This document shows positions 42,470 through 51,902 of a stretch of DNA of 64,000 nucleotides, piece after piece (positions within the stretch are counted from its first letter, which is position 1; every line of letters begins with the position of its first letter). This DNA comes from Geobacillus thermodenitrificans subsp. thermodenitrificans DSM 465. GTDB taxonomy: Bacteria; Bacillota; Bacilli; Bacillales; Anoxybacillaceae. Both the position numbers and the translations under genes were made by a program. The stretch spans positions 62,001 through 126,000 of the forward strand of contig NZ_AYKT01000005.1 of NCBI RefSeq assembly GCF_000496575.1. The letters run 5' to 3'. The notes below the pieces were generated by a model. The model ran no database searches, was not told the DNA's origin, and was given only the letters and a program-made list of their open reading frames with translations.

Positions 42470-44770
42470 TCAGTTTTCTTCACAACTGCGGTGCGAAACA
42501 AGCGAGCCGCTCCATACTGCAAGCTGTTCATCTAAAAACTGAATAAGCTCACGCTTCACCGGCTGCCCCCCTGTGTCGGAAACGCCGATGCATGACGGGC
42601 AACCATCGCTGCACGGACAGCGCTTCACCCATTCCTTTACGTTCTCGAGTATTTCTTCATACCGTTCAAATACAGCTTCCGATAAGCCGACACCGCCCGG
42701 ATAGCGGTCGTAAAGAAAAATCGTCGGCCGTCCGGAGTGCAGCGCCTTCAGCTGTGGAACAACGTGAACGTCCGAGCGGTCGCACATGACAAAGATCGGA
42801 ACAAGATGGCTGAGCACGTTGGCGAGGCCGACAAGCAAATGTTCGAATAATGCTGGGGAAAATTCCGATGGAACTTCTTTCCATTCGAACCATGCTGCCG
42901 ACGTATGAAGCGTTTCTTCCGGAAGGCGAATCGGTCCCGAGCCGATATTTTCAAACGTTGACAGTTTCAATTTTTTAAAAATCGTCGCCATCGCCCGGAC
43001 GGACACATCACCGTAGTGCACCGCCATCGCCCCGCGCTCTTCGCTCCGGTCATTAGACAGCACGTCAAGCTGTACAGCCAAATTGGCATCGGTGAAATAC
43101 TCGACATCGACTTGGCGGACGTACGCTTTTTTCTCCTCCCAGTCAAGCTTTTCAACCTGATATTGCGTCCCTTCGTGCAAATAAATCGCTTCTTCATGGA
43201 GCAGCGTCATGGCGCTGAAGCGGTCCATTTCGCCGATGACGCGGTGGCGCGCTATATTTGAAATATCGATGATTACCACATTTTCCTGGGCCGCCGAGCG
43301 CAAGCTAATGTTTTGCGCCGGAAAGGCATCACTCATCCAATGCCAACGCCCGGCCCGCTCATGAAGCACTCCTTGGTCGACCAGAAAGTCGAGCACGTCT
43401 TCAACGTCGATGCCGCCAAACGTCTCGCCGCGCCGGAACGGAAGCTCATATGCGGCACATTTCAAATGATCGACCAAAATGAGCATATTGTCTGGATTGA
43501 TGCGGGCCGTCTCCGGAGAACGGGCGAAAAAGTATTCCGGATGGGAGACGATATATTGGTCAAGCGGACTCGAGCTGGCAACCATAATCACAAGCGAGTC
43601 GCCATGACGCCGTCCGGCACGCCCGGCTTGCTGCCACGTGCTGGCGATCGTTCCCGGATAGCCGGTCAAAATGCACGCCTGCAGCTGGCCGATATCGACG
43701 CCAAGCTCGAGTGCGTTCGTACTGACCACGCCGATAATGTCCCCATTGCGTAGCCCGTTTTCAATGGCACGCCGTTCATTCGGCAAATAGCCACCGCGGT
43801 AGCCTCGAATCGTCGTTTCGCCAATCCGTTCCTTCACCGCCGCCTGCAAATGGCTCAAAATGAGTTCGGTACGGACGCGGCTGCGGGCAAAAACAATCGT
43901 CGGGATGCGATTGACAAGCAGTTGCCGTGCCAGTTCCACCGCTGTTTTTGTTGCGCTTTGGCGAACGTTCATCGTCCGTTCGACGACCGGCGGGTTGTAA
44001 AATACGATATGTTTCCGCCCGCGCGGTGCCCCGTTGTTGTCAATGAGCGTCATCGGCTCGCCGGTCAACCGCTCAGCCAGCTCTTGCGGATTAGCAATCG
44101 TTGCTGACGTACAAATAAATGTCGGCTGGCTTCCGTAAAACGCACATATTCGTTTTAAGCGGCGGATGACGTTTGCCACATGGCTGCCAAACACCCCTCG
44201 ATATGTATGCAGTTCATCGATGACGACATAACGCAACTGTTCAAACAGTGAAATCCATTTCGTATGATGCGGCAAAATCGCCGTATGAAGCATATCCGGA
44301 TTCGTGATTACAATATGGCCGGCTTGGCGGATTTTTTGCCGCAACGCCGGTGCTGTATCGCCGTCATATGTATAGCTATAAATCGGCACGTCCATCTCAG
44401 CGATTATTTCGTTCAATTCATTTTTTTGGTCTTGAGCGAGCGCTTTGGTTGGAAATAAGTAGAGGGCGCGGCTTTCGGGCGCTTTGGCGATCGCCTGAAG
44501 CACAGGCAAATTGTAGCAAAGCGTTTTTCCGGAAGCAGTCGGTGTCACAGCAACAACATTCCGCCCGCTTTGCACCACCTCATACGCCGCCGCTTGGTGC
44601 GTATAAAGCGAGGCGATGCCGCGCGCTTCAAGCGCCGCGCGCAGCCGCGCGTCGATCTCGGCTGGAAACGGGACCGTATCAGCTTCTTTTGGTTCGATTT
44701 CGTGCCAATACACGACATTCGGATCTTGGCGGAGCTGTTCGATCCATTCAGAAAGCGTCTGTTTTTTCAC
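42470..44770 (-). CDS. yprA: DEAD/DEAH helicase YprA/MrfA
   Basis: The 766-residue enzyme has motif I TPTASGKTLCYNLP, motif II DELH (VVIDELHTYRG), motif VI QQAGRAGRRHG, and the C-terminal zinc-binding MrfA domain with the cysteines of CPCSDGCPSC. It acts with YprB on mitomycin damage in a UvrABC-independent repair route. The GTG start at 44768-44770 has GAGGTG upstream. Together with yprB it forms a conserved repair operon. Confidence 0.92.
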   Translation of the reverse strand: MKKQTLSEWIEQLRQDPNVVYWHEIEPKEADTVPFPAEIDARLRAALEARGIASLYTHQAAAYEVVQSGRNVVAVTPTASGKTLCYNLPVLQAIAKAPESRALYLFPTKALAQDQKNELNEIIAEMDVPIYSYTYDGDTAPALRQKIRQAGHIVITNPDMLHTAILPHHTKWISLFEQLRYVVIDELHTYRGVFGSHVANVIRRLKRICAFYGSQPTFICTSATIANPQELAERLTGEPMTLIDNNGAPRGRKHIVFYNPPVVERTMNVRQSATKTAVELARQLLVNRIPTIVFARSRVRTELILSHLQAAVKERIGETTIRGYRGGYLPNERRAIENGLRNGDIIGVVSTNALELGVDIGQLQACILTGYPGTIASTWQQAGRAGRRHGDSLVIMVASSSPLDQYIVSHPEYFFARSPETARINPDNMLILVDHLKCAAYELPFRRGETFGGIDVEDVLDFLVDQGVLHERAGRWHWMSDAFPAQNISLRSAAQENVVIIDISNIARHRVIGEMDRFSAMTLLHEEAIYLHEGTQYQVEKLDWEEKKAYVRQVDVEYFTDANLAVQLDVLSNDRSEERGAMAVHYGDVSVRAMATIFKKLKLSTFENIGSGPIRLPEETLHTSAAWFEWKEVPSEFSPALFEHLLVGLANVLSHLVPIFVMCDRSDVHVVPQLKALHSGRPTIFLYDRYPGGVGLSEAVFERYEEILENVKEWVKRCPCSDGCPSCIGVSDTGGQPVKRELIQFLDEQLAVWSGSLVSHRSCEEN

Positions 44771-45014
44771 GTTGCAAATCACCTCGTTTCTATTTTACAA
44801 GAAATAAGAGAGAATAGCCTACTCCTTCTATTTGCATGGCAAAAAACAGCGGCAGCCAAAGCAAACTGCTCTCCCCATGCCCCTTCCCCTGTCTCTGCTT
44901 GCCCCGTGATGCTCACGGGGAAATAGCCCGTGTGGAGTTTTTGATACAACGCTTATCACCTATTAGATGGCATGCCTCGCCATGATGTACTGTCGACGCT
45001 ATAGCCGGCTACAG

Positions 45015-45042
45015 AAAAAAACGCCCAGCTGTTACAGCTGGA
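45015..45042 (-). terminator. Terminator with iclR stop codon in its loop
   Basis: CCAGCTG and CAGCTGG form a 7-bp stem around TAA, which is the iclR stop codon, and on the minus strand the stem is followed by GCGTTTTTTT. Confidence 0.75.
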
Positions 45043-45817
45043 CGGAATGGGCCGATCGATGGCCAAGCCGAGCAGAGAGTTCCTTGCCGATCTGGCGCAT
45101 GCGCATAGCGAGCCCGGCGATACGGTCATCCGTCATGCGAATCGTCGGGCCGGAGACGCTGACAGCAGCAACAACACTGCCGGTGTAATCAAAAATCGGA
45201 ACAGCTACACAACGGATGCCATACTCGTTTTCTTCCAAATCGAGTGCATATCCGTTTTGCCGGACGGAATCGAGCTCACGGAAAAACGCCTCGCGGTCCG
45301 TGATCGTCAAATCGGTATGCTTGGGCAGCCCTTTCCGATCGATGATCTCTGCGGTAACTGTTGGCGGCAAATAAGCTAAAATCGCCTTGCCGACCGCTGT
45401 ACAATGCATCGGCGCCCGCTTGCCGACTTTCGAATGCATGCGCAGCGTTTCCGTTCCCTCTAATTTTTCAATATAAATGACTTCCCCTTGATCATAGACG
45501 ACGAGATGGACGACTTCGTTCGTTTCTTTTTCAAGCTGGCGCAAATACGGCCGCGCCTCTTGGCGCAAATCGATCGAATCAAGCAATTTCGAGCTAATTT
45601 CTAAAAACTTATAACCGAGCTTATATCGCTCTGTTTCCGGATGCTGCTCGATATAACCATGCTGGGCGAGCGTCGTTAAAATGCGGTACACTGAGCTTTT
45701 GTTAATGTCCATTTGTTTAGCGATTTCCGTAACACCCAGCCCATCTTTTTTCGTGCTGACGATGTCAATAATCTGAAGTGCCCGGCTGACAGACTTGACG
45801 ATATTCTCTTTTTCCAT
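45032..45817 (-). CDS. IclR-family transcriptional regulator, probable glycolate/glyoxylate regulator
   Basis: The 261-residue protein has an N-terminal winged helix (SVSRALQIIDIVSTKKDGLGVTEIAKQMDINKSSVYRIL, residues 8-46) and an IclR effector domain (KVGKRAPMHCTAVGKAILAYL, AVPIFDYTGSVVAAVSVSGP). The start ATG follows CGAGGTGA. It is followed by its own stop-in-loop terminator and is the last gene in the glycolate locus. Two KdgR-like palindromes in front of glcB and glcE are its likely operators. Regulator name not assigned. Confidence 0.88.
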   Translation of the reverse strand: MEKENIVKSVSRALQIIDIVSTKKDGLGVTEIAKQMDINKSSVYRILTTLAQHGYIEQHPETERYKLGYKFLEISSKLLDSIDLRQEARPYLRQLEKETNEVVHLVVYDQGEVIYIEKLEGTETLRMHSKVGKRAPMHCTAVGKAILAYLPPTVTAEIIDRKGLPKHTDLTITDREAFFRELDSVRQNGYALDLEENEYGIRCVAVPIFDYTGSVVAAVSVSGPTIRMTDDRIAGLAMRMRQIGKELSARLGHRSAHSVQL

Positions 45818-45981
45818 TTTGTTCACCTCGATTTGTTCTCTCCACTCGCCATTATACACGAACGGCCGGGCGTTTGCAGGCGCCTCGGCAGCGGCGGGCA
45901 CAGAAGGCGACGCCGTGTCACGTCGGGCACTACGCCGATAAGCGCCTCTCCTAAACAGCGGAACATAGCGTGTGATCCTTG

Positions 45982-46761
45982 CTAGGAAGAGACGGCCGGC
46001 GCTTTGGCGGCGACGAACGTATTGCGGAGCGTGCCGATGCCGTCCACTTCGCACTCAATGACAGTTCCCGGACCGACAAGCTCAGCGCCGACTGGGCTTC
46101 CCGTTAAAATGACATCACCCGGCTGCAGCGTCATCACAGAAGACAAATACGAAATCATTTTGCTGATCGAGATAATCATCAGCTCGGTCGGACTGTTTTG
46201 TTTTTCCTCGCCATTGACCCGCGCTTTAACCGACACCGACCGTGGCTCGAGTTCCGTTTCAATAACCGGACCTAGCGGTGTGAACGTATCGAACGATTTT
46301 CCAACCGTCCAATGCCCATCTGGATGGAAAAATTGTGGCGCAGTGACATCGTTGGCGACCGTATAACCAAAAATGTACGCCCATACGTTCTCCTCGCTCA
46401 CTTGTTTTGCCTCTTTGCCGATGACAACAGCCAGCTCAGATTCAAACTTCACTTCGTCGATTCCGTTTGGAATGACAATGTCCGCTTCCGGACCGATGAC
46501 CGATGAAGACGGTTTAAAGAAAAAGACAGGAATGTCCGGCAGTTGAGCCGGCAGTTGTTCACGCGCTGCCACGTAGTTAGCGCCAATGCCGATCACATGG
46601 CGCGGCACAAGCGGTGCCACAAACGAAACGTCATTGCAGTGAAATACGTTGCCGGTATAATCCCAAGCCGTAAACATGTCTCCTTCAATTTCACGGATGA
46701 CTTCGCCGCTCACTACACCGGTGCGAATCTCGCCAGCGGCGATAAAACGGGCAAACTTCAT
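45982..46761 (-). CDS. FAA hydrolase family protein
   Basis: The 259-residue protein has the fumarylacetoacetate hydrolase core: GIGANYVAAREQL, PSSSVIGPEADI, ESELAVVIGKEA, TVANDVTAPQF, GKSFDTFTPLGP and TGSPVGAELVGPGT, giving the metal-binding Glu/Glu/Asp set. Homologues act as hydratase/decarboxylase or acylpyruvase; here, next to malic enzyme, an oxaloacetate or acylpyruvate role is possible but unproven. The ATG overlaps the malic enzyme stop by four bases, so the two are coupled. Confidence 0.88.
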   Translation of the reverse strand: MKFARFIAAGEIRTGVVSGEVIREIEGDMFTAWDYTGNVFHCNDVSFVAPLVPRHVIGIGANYVAAREQLPAQLPDIPVFFFKPSSSVIGPEADIVIPNGIDEVKFESELAVVIGKEAKQVSEENVWAYIFGYTVANDVTAPQFFHPDGHWTVGKSFDTFTPLGPVIETELEPRSVSVKARVNGEEKQNSPTELMIISISKMISYLSSVMTLQPGDVILTGSPVGAELVGPGTVIECEVDGIGTLRNTFVAAKAPAVSS

Positions 46762-47984
46762 TGGTGGTTACCCCTCTCTAACATGGTTTTTCCCTCATAT
46801 TTCTCCTTGTTCCGAGCCACCCCGGTCTCGATGGCAGCACGGGCAACAGCAGAAGCGACCGCCGCCACAACACGTTGGTCAAACGGGTTCGGGATGACGT
46901 ACTCCTCGGTCAGTTCTTCCGGCTGAATGAGCCCGGCGATGGCTTCGGCAGCGGCGATTTTCATCGCCTCGTTAATTTGCGTCGCCCGCACATCGAGCGC
47001 ACCGCGGAAGATGCCGGGGAACGCCAGCACATTGTTCACTTGGTTCGGCAAGTCTGAGCGGCCGGTTGCCACGACGGCAGCGCCTGCGGCTTTCGCCTCA
47101 TCTGGCATGATTTCCGGCACCGGATTGGCCAAGGCGAATACAATCGCCCCCCGGTTCATCGACCGAACCATTGCCGGCGTCAGCGCACCGGCAACTGAGA
47201 CGCCGATAAACACGTCAGCACCTGAAATCACCTCTTCCAGCATCCCGGAAACACGGCGCTGATTCGTCTGTTTTGCTAATTCCTCTTTCATGGCATTCAT
47301 ACCGTGTGGGCGCCCTTCATAAATCGCGCCTTTTGTATCACAAACAATGAGGTCGCCGACCCCGATCGACAACAGCAGTTTGGCGATCGCCACCCCGGCA
47401 GCGCCTGCACCGTTGATGACAACCCGGCAATCGGCGAGCCGTTTGCCGACAACTTTCAAGGCGTTCGTCAGCCCAGCGGCGACGACAATAGCTGTACCGT
47501 GCTGATCATCGTGAAACACAGGGATCGCCATTTCTTGGCGCAGCCGCTCTTCAATGATAAAGCAGGCAGGGGCGGAAATATCCTCCAAATTGATACCACC
47601 AAATGTTGGCTCGAGCAGTTTGACAGTTTGGATGATTTGTTCCGGGTCCTCGGTGTCTAAGCAAAGTGGCACCGCATCAATGCCGGCGAACGCTTTAAAC
47701 AAGGCGGCTTTCCCTTCCATCACCGGAAGCGCCGCCCGCGCACCGATGTTGCCGAGCCCGAGCACCGCAGTACCGTTGGAAACAACGGCGACGAAATTGC
47801 CTTTTATCGTATAGTCATACATCTCATCTTTGTTGGCGTAAATTTCCTTGCACGGTTCGGCCACTCCCGGCGAATAAATGACGCTTAAGTCATTTGCATC
47901 CACAACAGGCACTTTCACTTCAACCGACAGTTTTCCTTTTGCCTGTCGGTGGACAAGTAATGCTCGTTCCCGCAAATTTTCCAT
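46758..47984 (-). CDS. NAD(P)-dependent malic enzyme
   Basis: The 408-residue enzyme has the malic N-domain YSPGVAEPC and the catalytic HDDQHGTAI, then the nucleotide-binding GAGAAGVAIA. The metal-binding Glu/Asp residues are in the standard order. It decarboxylates malate to pyruvate. Start ATG 47982-47984 is used; a TTG two codons up is possible. Four-base overlap with the downstream FAA gene. It closes the route from glycolate to pyruvate with GlcB upstream. Confidence 0.93.
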   Translation of the reverse strand: MENLRERALLVHRQAKGKLSVEVKVPVVDANDLSVIYSPGVAEPCKEIYANKDEMYDYTIKGNFVAVVSNGTAVLGLGNIGARAALPVMEGKAALFKAFAGIDAVPLCLDTEDPEQIIQTVKLLEPTFGGINLEDISAPACFIIEERLRQEMAIPVFHDDQHGTAIVVAAGLTNALKVVGKRLADCRVVINGAGAAGVAIAKLLLSIGVGDLIVCDTKGAIYEGRPHGMNAMKEELAKQTNQRRVSGMLEEVISGADVFIGVSVAGALTPAMVRSMNRGAIVFALANPVPEIMPDEAKAAGAAVVATGRSDLPNQVNNVLAFPGIFRGALDVRATQINEAMKIAAAEAIAGLIQPEELTEEYVIPNPFDQRVVAAVASAVARAAIETGVARNKEKYEGKTMLERGNHQ

Positions 47985-48121
47985 AACCAATCCCTAGCTA
48001 CTAACCTCGTCCCATCTATGCCGCCTTCAAGCTGCTTTGCGTTCTGTAACCGGCCAGTAGCAACTAGGAGCTGCCCCCTTTCTATTATTTTTCGAATTTT
48101 CTAATCAATAAGAGTAGGAAT

Positions 48122-48147
48122 GAACAAGGGCGCTCGGCCCTTGTTCA
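48122..48147 (-). terminator. glcB terminator
   Basis: GAACAAGGGC pairs with GGCCCTTGTTC through a small loop just downstream of glcB. The T run on the minus strand is short, so termination may be partial. Confidence 0.5.
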
Positions 48148-48162
48148 TTTGCAATGGATCGC

Positions 48163-50346
48163 TTACTGTTGAACGGCAGCAAATTTTGCTTTTGCTTCTT
48201 GGCGGCGGCGATGCAAAATCGGCTCCGTATAACCATTTGGCTGTTCATAGCCGAGGAACACGAGATCGCATGCCGCTTGGAACGCCACTGAATCGTCGTA
48301 GTTTGGCGCCATCGGGCGGTAGTTCGGATCGCCGGCGTTTTGTTCGTCGACGACTTTCGCCATCCGTTTGAACGTCTCCAACACTTGCTCTTTCGTGCAA
48401 ATACCGTGGTGAAGCCAGTTGGCGAGAATTTGACTCGAAATGCGGAGCGTGGCCCGGTCTTCCATCAATCCGATGTTGTGGATGTCCGGCACTTTCGAGC
48501 AGCCGATCCCTTGGTCAATCCAACGGACAACATAACCCAAAATGCTTTGGCAGTTGTTGTCGAGCTCTTCTTGAATTTCGTCCGCCGTCCATTGCGGGTT
48601 GTCGACAACCGGAATTTGCAAAATGTCGTCGCGATAATCATTCCGATCATTGGCCAGCTCATTTTGTACGGCAGCAACGTTCACCTGATGATAATGGAGC
48701 GCATGGAGCGTAGCAGCAGTCGGAGACGGTACCCATGCGGTGTTCGCGCCGGCTTTTAATTGCGCACCTTTTTGTTTCAGCATTTCCGCCATCAAGTCCG
48801 GCATCGCCCACATCCCTTTGCCGATTTGTGCCCGGCCGCGGAATCCGGCGGCGAGCCCGACCGCCACGTTCGATTTTTCATAGCCGGCCAGCCATGTCGA
48901 CGACTTCATATCGTTTTTGCGCCGCATCGGTCCTGCTTCCATCGATGTATGAATCTCATCTCCAGTCCGGTCGAGGAAGCCGGTATTAATGAAGACGATG
49001 CGGTCGCGCACTTCGTAAATGCAGTTTTTCAAATTGAGCGATGTCCGCCGTTCTTCATCCATAACACCGATTTTAATCGTATTCCGCTCAAGGCCGAGCA
49101 TATCCTCGACACGGTCAAACAGCTCATTGGCAAATGCCACTTCTGCCGATCCGTGCATTTTCGGCTTGACGATGTAAATCGAGCCTTTGCGCGAGTTCAA
49201 GTAGCGCGTGTTGCCGATGAGTGAATGTTTCATGATTAAGCTCGTAACTACCGCATCGATGATTCCTTCATACACTTCTTCGCCGTTCGCATCCAAAATA
49301 GCGTTGTTTGTCATCAAATGGCCGACGTTGCGCACGAACATGAGCGAACGACCCGGCAGCACAAGCTCCCCGCCATCTGGCGTTTTGTACTCACGATCCG
49401 GATTCAAGGCGCGCGTCAGCCGTTTCCCGTTTTTCTCAAACGTCGCCGTCAAATCGCCTTTAATCAACCCGAACAAGTTGCGATACACGACCACTTTGTC
49501 CTCGGCGTCGACAGCTGCGACCGAATCTTCGCCGTCCATAATCGTCGTCACGGCCGCTTCTAAGACGATGTCTTTGATGCCGGCTTTATCTGTTTTGCCG
49601 ACTGGATGTTCACGGTCGATTTGAATTTCAATATGAAGGCCGTTGTTTTTCAGCAACACCGCCGTCGGGTTTTGCGGCTCGCCTTGGAAGCCGATAAGTT
49701 TTTCCGGCTCTTTCAGCCCTGTCGTCGCCCCTCCTTCTGTCGTCACGACAAGCTTCCCATCAACAATGGCGTATTGGACAGCATCCTTATGGGAGTGTTC
49801 CACAAGCGGTACTGCTTCATCTAAAAATTGCCGCCCGTATGCAATGACTTTCGCTCCGCGCACCGGGTTGTACGACGAACCGCGCTCGGCGCCGTCTTCT
49901 TCACTAATGGCGTCCGTGCCATACAGCGCATCATACAAGCTGCCCCAACGGGCGTTGGCAGCGTTTAACGCGTAGCGGGCGTTCGTCAGCGGAACGACGA
50001 GCTGCGGCCCTGCTTGCACGGCAATTTCTTCATCGACATTGTCAGTCGTAATCTCAAAATCCTCCACTTCTGGCTCCAAATAGCCGATGTCCGTTAAAAA
50101 CGCTTTATATTCATGAAAATCAAAGCGGCCGCGGTGTTCTTTATACCACTCATTCAATTTCTCCTGAATCTCGTCGCGACGCGCAAGCAACTCTTTATTG
50201 CGCGGCGTCAAATCGGCGATCAGCGCGGCAAAATCGCTCCAAAACTTGTCTTGGTCAAGTCCGCTGTTCGGCAACAGCTCCTCATTGACAAACTCATACA
50301 ACACTTTCGCGACTTGAATTGTCCCCGCTTGCACATACTCAATCAT
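48163..50346 (-). CDS. glcB: Malate synthase G
   Basis: The 727-residue enzyme is of the G isoform length (A forms are about 540). Family blocks include [13 protein letters not shown] near residue 135, [14 protein letters not shown] (402-ish), [43 protein letters not shown] and the C-terminal [23 protein letters not shown]. It condenses glyoxylate with acetyl-CoA to malate. AAAGGAGAAAG precedes the ATG. A KdgR-like operator lies in its promoter region, shared with the glycolate oxidase operon. Confidence 0.96.
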   Translation of the reverse strand: MIEYVQAGTIQVAKVLYEFVNEELLPNSGLDQDKFWSDFAALIADLTPRNKELLARRDEIQEKLNEWYKEHRGRFDFHEYKAFLTDIGYLEPEVEDFEITTDNVDEEIAVQAGPQLVVPLTNARYALNAANARWGSLYDALYGTDAISEEDGAERGSSYNPVRGAKVIAYGRQFLDEAVPLVEHSHKDAVQYAIVDGKLVVTTEGGATTGLKEPEKLIGFQGEPQNPTAVLLKNNGLHIEIQIDREHPVGKTDKAGIKDIVLEAAVTTIMDGEDSVAAVDAEDKVVVYRNLFGLIKGDLTATFEKNGKRLTRALNPDREYKTPDGGELVLPGRSLMFVRNVGHLMTNNAILDANGEEVYEGIIDAVVTSLIMKHSLIGNTRYLNSRKGSIYIVKPKMHGSAEVAFANELFDRVEDMLGLERNTIKIGVMDEERRTSLNLKNCIYEVRDRIVFINTGFLDRTGDEIHTSMEAGPMRRKNDMKSSTWLAGYEKSNVAVGLAAGFRGRAQIGKGMWAMPDLMAEMLKQKGAQLKAGANTAWVPSPTAATLHALHYHQVNVAAVQNELANDRNDYRDDILQIPVVDNPQWTADEIQEELDNNCQSILGYVVRWIDQGIGCSKVPDIHNIGLMEDRATLRISSQILANWLHHGICTKEQVLETFKRMAKVVDEQNAGDPNYRPMAPNYDDSVAFQAACDLVFLGYEQPNGYTEPILHRRRQEAKAKFAAVQQ

Positions 50347-50375
50347 CGTTTCTTTCTCCTTTCTTGTTTCTTATT

Positions 50376-50391
50376 ACGAAACACTGTTTCT
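50376..50391. promoter_or_regulatory. KdgR/IclR-type operator before glcB
   Basis: GAAACACTGTTTC (50378-50390) is a 5-bp perfect inverted repeat with a 3-base centre, exactly the GAAACANTGTTTC form of KdgR boxes. It sits 32 bases upstream of the glcB start and matches the box before glcE in 17 of 20 positions. Confidence 0.6.
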
Positions 50392-50453
50392 AAATTAATC
50401 TAAAAAGATGATATCATGAAACGAAACCGCTGACAATCGTTTTTGTAAAATTT

Positions 50454-51902
50454 TCATTTTACTGTCGACGACACCTGTTTTGTCTCTACACACCGCCCCG
50501 GTGTTGGGAACAGCTTGCCCGCGTTGAGCAAGTTTTTCGGATTGAACACGTCTCGGATCGCCGTTTGCGCCAAGATTTCTTCATCGCTGAAAATAAAGCG
50601 CATCTCTTCTTTTTTCTCAAGACCGACGCCGTGCTCCCCGGTAATCGACCCGCCGACGGCCGCGCACGCCTTGAGACATTCACTTCCGGCCGCAAGCGCC
50701 CGCTCCGTCTCCCCTGGTTGGCTGGCGTCAAACAAGACGAGCGGATGCAAGTTGCCGTCACCAGCGTGGAAAATGTTCGCGATTCTCAGACCATACTTGC
50801 GGCTAATGTTCGCAATTTCTCGCAACACTTCAGGCAGCCGGCTGCGCGGAATGACGCCGTCTTGCACTAAATAGTCGGGTGATATCGCCCCCATGGCGCC
50901 AAAGCCGGTTTTCCGATTCGCCCACCAGCGAGCGCGTTCTTCTTCCGACTCAGCGACTTTCACTTCGCGCACATGATGGCGGCGGCAAATCGTTAAAATA
51001 TCGTCAATTTGTTCGCCAATCCCGGCGGAAATGCCGTCCACTTCAATAAGTAAAAGTGCGGCAATATCTTTTGGATGTCCGACTGGAAACGCAGCTGCTT
51101 CGACCGCCTCGATGGCCGTTTGATCCATCATCTCGAGCGCCGCCGGCACAATTCCGGCCGAAATAATGTCGGAAACGGTTTGGCTGGCATCTTCCACTTC
51201 ATCAAAATACGCAAGCACCGTCTGTTTCGCCTCTGGATTTTTTAGCAAGCGAACGGTAATTTTCGTTACGATGCCGAGCGTCCCTTCCGATCCGGTCAAC
51301 AGCCCGAGCAAGTCGTAGCCGGGTGGGTCGGGAACACCGTTTCCCCCGATTTCAATCACTTCGCCATCAGGTAAGACTATTTCAAGTCCCAAAATATGGT
51401 TGGTCGTCACTCCGTATTTTAAGCAATGGGCACCACCGGCGTTTTCCGCAACATTGCCGCCGATCGTGCAGCAATATTGGCTTGACGGGTCAGGCGCGTA
51501 GTAGTAGCCGCGGTGGGCGACGGAATTCGTCAACTTCAAGTTGACAAACCCTGGCTCGACGACAGCGCGCCGGTTTTCGAGATCGACGTGCAAAAGCCGC
51601 TTCATCCTTGTCAGGCTGATAATGACTTCCCCGTTTAACGGAATCGCTCCACCGCTTAGCCCCGTGCCGGCACCGCGGGCAAGAAACGGCAGCTCATGCT
51701 CATGACAATATTTGACGACCGCCGCCACTTCCTCAGTGCTGTTTGGGAACACGACCGCCTTGGGCAAATGGCGATGGACGGTGAAACCGTCACAGTCATA
51801 GGCGATTAAGTCTTCTTTCCGATACAAAATCGCCTCTTCCCCAACGATGCGGGCAAGCGCCCGAATATGCGGGTCATTCGTTGCAATGGGCCGTTTTCTC
51901 AT
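50454..51902 (-). CDS. glcD: Glycolate oxidase FAD subunit GlcD
   Basis: The 482-residue flavoprotein has the PCMH-type FAD domain: RGAGTGLSGGAIPLNG, DPSSQYCCTIGGNVAENAGG, GLLTGSEGTLGIVTKI and the C-terminal GSITGEHGVGLEK. It oxidises glycolate to glyoxylate, passing electrons through GlcF/GlcE. The ATG at 51900-51902 overlaps the glcF stop by four bases. It is the third gene of glcE-glcF-glcD and faces the glcB gene downstream. Confidence 0.94.
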   Translation of the reverse strand: MRKRPIATNDPHIRALARIVGEEAILYRKEDLIAYDCDGFTVHRHLPKAVVFPNSTEEVAAVVKYCHEHELPFLARGAGTGLSGGAIPLNGEVIISLTRMKRLLHVDLENRRAVVEPGFVNLKLTNSVAHRGYYYAPDPSSQYCCTIGGNVAENAGGAHCLKYGVTTNHILGLEIVLPDGEVIEIGGNGVPDPPGYDLLGLLTGSEGTLGIVTKITVRLLKNPEAKQTVLAYFDEVEDASQTVSDIISAGIVPAALEMMDQTAIEAVEAAAFPVGHPKDIAALLLIEVDGISAGIGEQIDDILTICRRHHVREVKVAESEEERARWWANRKTGFGAMGAISPDYLVQDGVIPRSRLPEVLREIANISRKYGLRIANIFHAGDGNLHPLVLFDASQPGETERALAAGSECLKACAAVGGSITGEHGVGLEKKEEMRFIFSDEEILAQTAIRDVFNPKNLLNAGKLFPTPGRCVETKQVSSTVK

